DNA from: Oscarella lobularis
Lineage: Eukaryota; Porifera; Homoscleromorpha; Homosclerophorida; Oscarellidae
NCBI RefSeq assembly: GCF_947507565.1
Contig: NC_089178.1
Coordinates: 2,542,001 to 2,606,000 of the forward strand
Direction of reading: 5' to 3'
DNA length: 64,000 nt
Positions 61,401 through 64,000 of this stretch are shown here, piece after piece. The notes below the pieces were generated by a model. It was not told the DNA's origin. It made no database searches and saw nothing but the letters and a program-made list of their open reading frames with translations. Numbering within the stretch: position 1 is the stretch's first letter; each line of letters opens with the position of its first letter. A program made the translations under genes and the position numbers.

Positions 61401-62081
61401 CACAAGACGAAGTATCCCAATTCGCTCGTCGTTCTGACGTCGTCGAGTGCAAGCTGGAATTTGAAATTGCCGTGGCTTCACAGCGTTCTCGGATCGACGG
61501 CGAAAATGATCTACGTCGTTCGCGATCCGCGCAGTTGGATTTCGACGATTCTCGACAAAAGGGAAGATCGATTTCGTCGCTGGAAAATCGAGGAACGCCT
61601 GCAAGCGCTCTTTGCTCGCCAGGCGGGCCGATGTCGCGGTCGCTACGCATTCGAATACGACGACTTACGATCGCTCTACGACGACGACAACGACAACGAC
61701 GACCTAAAAACGAAAGTCGGACCCGTAAAGCAATTGGCTTTACTTTGGAAAGCGAATACGGCGGCGGCGATTCGAATTAACCAACAGTTACCGCAAACGA
61801 ACTACCTACTCGTTCGATTTGAGGATTTAATTGAAAAACCGGCCGCGACGGCAGAGACCATCTATCGGTTCGTCGGCGGTTCGTTGCCGTTTTTGTCGGA
61901 GCATTGGATTTTGCAGAGTACGGGCACGGGCATGTTTCGCGTCGGTCCCGATCGGCAGGTGGATGCCGACACGACGAGCGCGTGGAAGGAGAAGTTGACG
62001 TTGAGGCAGATACGCGAAATTGAATCGGTGTGCGAATCGGTCATGACAACGCTAGGATACGAAGCGTTTTCTCTTATGTAA
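58404..62081 (+). CDS. DSEL: Dermatan-sulfate epimerase fused to a sulfotransferase (DSEL type), single exon
   Basis: A 1225-residue intronless frame. After a signal peptide (MIVLVVCLAVVVHRAPVGAF) comes the epimerase that turns glucuronic into iduronic acid in chondroitin/dermatan sulfate. Catalytic blocks are IHNHVATN (about 186), EGVTYGSYT (about 240) and NPGHEHPDQNSF (about 427), matching His205, Tyr261 and His450 of human DSE. Two membrane helices lie at about 766-785 and 793-812, then an acidic linker (about 833-892). The C-terminal ~330 residues are a sulfotransferase-like domain (VFVTSFLGFG; MIYVVRDPRSWISTIL as the 3'-phosphate-binding strand). Human DSEL has the same fusion and also a single coding exon. 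Confidence 0.95.
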   Translation: MIVLVVCLAVVVHRAPVGAFQDPELHPMLYFDSDELEILRQKTKTTHRHIYERLAELANEFKKKPKDFFPPLDWDEFASSWNEHYGNHLGALSMYCALTPADHVLLNLTLVYMDRMERLPNWKIKANPSDDVPVSHSLVGFATAYDLLYRRMNARRRDVYLARIMRVTSRHFMRARSATWGTTYIHNHVATNVVALFLATLVIMPHDRRARQWRDTSVLLMDRTMKLLNLVVDGSLAEGVTYGSYTARSVTQYVYLAKRHLRTDYSKNTWLHKHYQFYLATVLPGYKETVGIADSSRTWFYGPESQLVFLDSFIMKNGLGNWLASRVRQNRATSGPLGPARAHKWCTLHTEYVFYDPSLGETSPFASKHFGKLVRFSDWGVTTYGAGHPSGTTFVSFKSSALMGRAVHATLVQHTYDWLRGWWNLNPGHEHPDQNSFVFFPRGRPFVTEAFYGPKYTYLNNVLTFGYVVDGAGCPSPHRGQNGECEKWLKWKDNMREERTWAELISANEYENTMFANGEALGAYPSSLHLESVYRAIVLLDDDTLLVFDHVALGPDSKLTTSNAYFHNIHEPFKVVAGAAYLNEGDDRFRVRWISTAGVDAVKATTGSTEYHAEFGTRKTNFLNVSVPLRRSVTRTVYAFVGPSSKFKEMRFLKSVDAGVVIEVVMDAETVTVSVATAHEDPRLRFGLLGFLGYARIDSTSGRHIRFGVDIVSSSSAAASLSLPSARSVLKRDVSVPLHKRAAGKAERLVDEKKSPVVVSGNGRTILLLFVGGALLLLVARSVKRPRRIRRKSLVCVVFLILFAALIAVAVNELSSPQPRSRPETAKDRVKEDKNYVDDDEAHAEAHDEAYDEDEDEEYDEDDYEEEDEDDEDGVEIEEDEEEDGRRRLLAIDSMESPYPRVFVTSFLGFGAELVSGLFENRPDFLSTVFPSSGLQPPAKEVAVDPFVDACEWHPNRQTFPLIAGWFKSFYSNPEVYLDPPKDVVLTAEVKVRLKTLKAHKTKYPNSLVVLTSSSASWNLKLPWLHSVLGSTAKMIYVVRDPRSWISTILDKREDRFRRWKIEERLQALFARQAGRCRGRYAFEYDDLRSLYDDDNDNDDLKTKVGPVKQLALLWKANTAAAIRINQQLPQTNYLLVRFEDLIEKPAATAETIYRFVGGSLPFLSEHWILQSTGTGMFRVGPDRQVDADTTSAWKEKLTLRQIREIESVCESVMTTLGYEAFSLM

Positions 62082-62174
62082 AGACAAACTGATGACCTCT
62101 TTTTTTGGAAAAACAGGAAGAATTCTATGATGAGCTCTGAGGTACAGTTGACTGGTTCATAATTTCATTCTAAG

Positions 62175-62918
62175 CTACACTTCTCCCCGAGGACCATTCT
62201 CGATTTCGGTTCGTTCTTGGGTAATCGTCGACGAATAAGGAAGCATATAACATCCGAGATACGACGATGCCATTCCCATGACGGAAATAAACATAAGGAA
62301 GCACGTCTGAACGATCATTAGATCCGTTGTCTTGCCCAGCACATCGTCGCAGTCGTCCCGAAAAATGAATTCATTCTCTCGCGATCCGTCTCCAGTCGCC
62401 GGTCCGTCGGTGCAATAGCACGACGGACCGTAGTTCGTGTAATAAAAGTCCTCACGATCAAGAGTCTTGCACTCGGACAGTCCGGCGAGTTTGGACGCGA
62501 CGGCGGCGCAAACGATCCCCATGGCGAGCGCGGCGAGCGTCGCGACAACGGATAAGAGTTCGTACGAGACAACGAGACAGAATTGCGCGTTGCGTCGGTA
62601 CAGTGTTGAAACGATGGAAAGTCCGATCGTGGAGGCGAAGAGAAAAAGGCATCCCGGCCAGTAACTTTGAAATGCGACGTCGAGAGAGACACCGCCGACG
62701 GTGATGCGTTGCGGACGCCACGATGCGGTGAGAGACAAGCCGAGAGCCATGACGACGATGCTGGCGGCTACTTGGAACCAGAACCAGCGGACGAAATGCT
62801 TGAATTCGGCGAAACTTGACATTTCGTATTGGCAGCAGATTTTCGTCTCGTCTGGAGACACGGGACGGTTCATTGGGAGGGAAAAGAAAGCAGAAATTCC
62901 TCTCCAAGGTGATTGCAT
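62175..62918 (-). CDS. Four-pass membrane protein, TMEM255-like
   Basis: Four membrane helices at about 50-70, 87-107, 121-145 and 203-225, with a large cysteine-bearing loop (CKTLDRED, CYCTDGP) between helices 3 and 4. The layout, an ITVGG motif after helix 1 and a CYC loop resemble TMEM255A/B, but similarity is modest. Two in-frame ATGs exist, at 62918 (MQSPWRG) and 62873 (MNRPVSP); the second gives a normal cytoplasmic start. No intron is needed. It is head-to-head with UROC1, 73 bp between starts. Function unknown. Confidence 0.6.
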   Translation of the reverse strand: MQSPWRGISAFFSLPMNRPVSPDETKICCQYEMSSFAEFKHFVRWFWFQVAASIVVMALGLSLTASWRPQRITVGGVSLDVAFQSYWPGCLFLFASTIGLSIVSTLYRRNAQFCLVVSYELLSVVATLAALAMGIVCAAVASKLAGLSECKTLDREDFYYTNYGPSCYCTDGPATGDGSRENEFIFRDDCDDVLGKTTDLMIVQTCFLMFISVMGMASSYLGCYMLPYSSTITQERTEIENGPRGEV

Positions 62919-62991
62919 GCATACGTGATTTGTTTGCCTAATCTACGCGCCGTGGCAACAGACTGCGACTCGGTGCGTCTTCCATTGCGCG

Positions 62992-64000
62992 ATGTCGTCG
63001 TTGAAAGAGATTTGCGCTGGCTTGCCTCTTCATCCTATTCCGCAGCCGCGTCCGAGAGATCCTACGGTTCCGCACGCTCCAGTTCGAACTCCGAAGCTGA
63101 CGAAAGAGGAGGAAAAGGTGCAACGACGCCAAAAAGAATAGTATCACGAGTTTATCATCGATTTGTCTTCACTAGCAAGCCCTGTGCAATGCTCTGCGAT
63201 ACTTTCCAACCGAGTTTCACGAGACACTGGCAAAGGAATTCGCCACAGAACTGGCAACGCACGGACATATCTACATGTACAGATTTAGACCAGAGATAGA
63301 TATGAGGTACGAGATAGAAAGACTGTACGATAATCTTCAGCAAAAAAATCACTCAGAGCTTATCCCATCGACGAGTATCCGACTAAAAGCAAGCAGGCAG
63401 CCGCCATCATGCACATGCTGATGAACAATTTGGATCCGCGTGTCGCTCAATATCCTCACGAATTGGTCACGTACGGTGGAAACGGTCAGGTGTTGTCCAA
63501 TTGGGCACAGGTGGGAGACGATGATCAAGCTCAATGTTGATGAGGGCACTGTACTGCTGTAGTTTTGGTTGGTTATGAATTATCTTGCTGAGATGACGAA
63601 TGAGCAGACGTTGGTGATGTGCTCGGGACATCCTCAGGGATTGTATCCTAGTTCGAAGAATGCACCGCGTTTGGTTCTCAGCAATGGAATAGTGAGGAAG
63701 AGGGGGGAGGAAGCTCTTTTTAAAAGATTTGTATGACATTTTCTCTCTGTAGGTCATCCCCAACTATTCGTCAAAGGAGCAGTATGAAAAAATGTTTGCA
63801 TTGGGCGTTTCCATGTACGTTGAGGTTCACGTCTTGGATTAGCCAGTCTATTGTAGTCCACTCTAGGTACGGGCAAATGACAGCCGGTAGTTATTGCTAC
63901 ATTGGACCGCAGGGTATTGTACATGGAACAACGGTGAGCCAGTCGTCGATTCTTCTCAGCCAGCTGCTACAACACAAGTTTCATATAGTTGACTTTGCTG
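62992..64000 (+). CDS. UROC1: Urocanate hydratase, 5' part (runs off the window)
   Basis: The enzyme converts urocanate to imidazolone propionate in cytosolic histidine breakdown, using bound NAD+. The start at 62992 gives [20 protein letters not shown] then [11 protein letters not shown], close to human. Later exons give [93 protein letters not shown], and [20 protein letters not shown]. Only about the first third of the protein is in the window, so the NAD-binding centre and C-terminus cannot be checked. Confidence 0.94.

Overview
This 64 kb window is eukaryotic nuclear DNA from an early-branching, gene-dense animal. Nearly every gene is broken by short introns (mostly about 40-100 nt, GT-AG, a few GC-AG). 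The gene set is animal-type: T-box factors, UNC79, Munc18, a PCTAIRE kinase, dermatan-sulfate epimerase, a Bcl-2 relative, WRAP53 and FBXL5. About 26 protein genes fit, roughly one per 2.5 kb. Gene content plus compactness suggests a sponge or similar non-bilaterian; that is inference. I saw no rRNA, tRNA, CRISPR array, virus-like element or autonomous transposon.

Layout. 1-4.4 kb: ARPC5 3' end (+), STXBP1/Munc18 (-), a Bcl-2 family gene (+). 4.7-9.1 kb: two tandem fatty-acid transport protein genes (-), one carrying a 14-bp duplication. 9.2-17.4 kb: ZFYVE21-like (-), a BRCT-like nuclear protein (-), B4GALT7 with a duplicated exon (+), LRSAM1 (-), RPS5 (-). 17.6-24.7 kb: FLOT1 (+) and a head-to-head pair of T-box genes. 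25-30 kb: PCMT1 (-), a 1.9 kb stretch with a tiny ORF and a possible structured RNA, TMEM43 (+). 30.3-39.7 kb: UNC79 (-), the largest gene. 39.9-42.2 kb: two tandem secreted PEBP-like genes (-). 42.3-48.4 kb: NOC4L (-), WRAP53 (-), SLC25A3 (+), LSM12 (-). 48.6-54.7 kb: CDK16-type kinase (-), ANKRD16 (-), FBXL5 (+). 54.9-64 kb: an unusual pseudokinase (+), PQBP1 (-), DSEL (+), a TMEM255-like protein (-), and the 5' part of UROC1 (+).

Most genes are housekeeping and share no pathway. B4GALT7 and DSEL both act in glycosaminoglycan synthesis but lie 46 kb apart. Many neighbours are head-to-head with under 120 bp between start codons, so shared promoters are likely. Two short motifs recur in these promoters. 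The most noteworthy items are the equal-length duplicated exon in B4GALT7, the pseudokinase with an N-terminal ubiquitin-like fold and C-terminal UBA-like region, the recurrent promoter 10-mer, three GC-AG introns, and the 14-bp frame-shifting duplication in one FATP copy.
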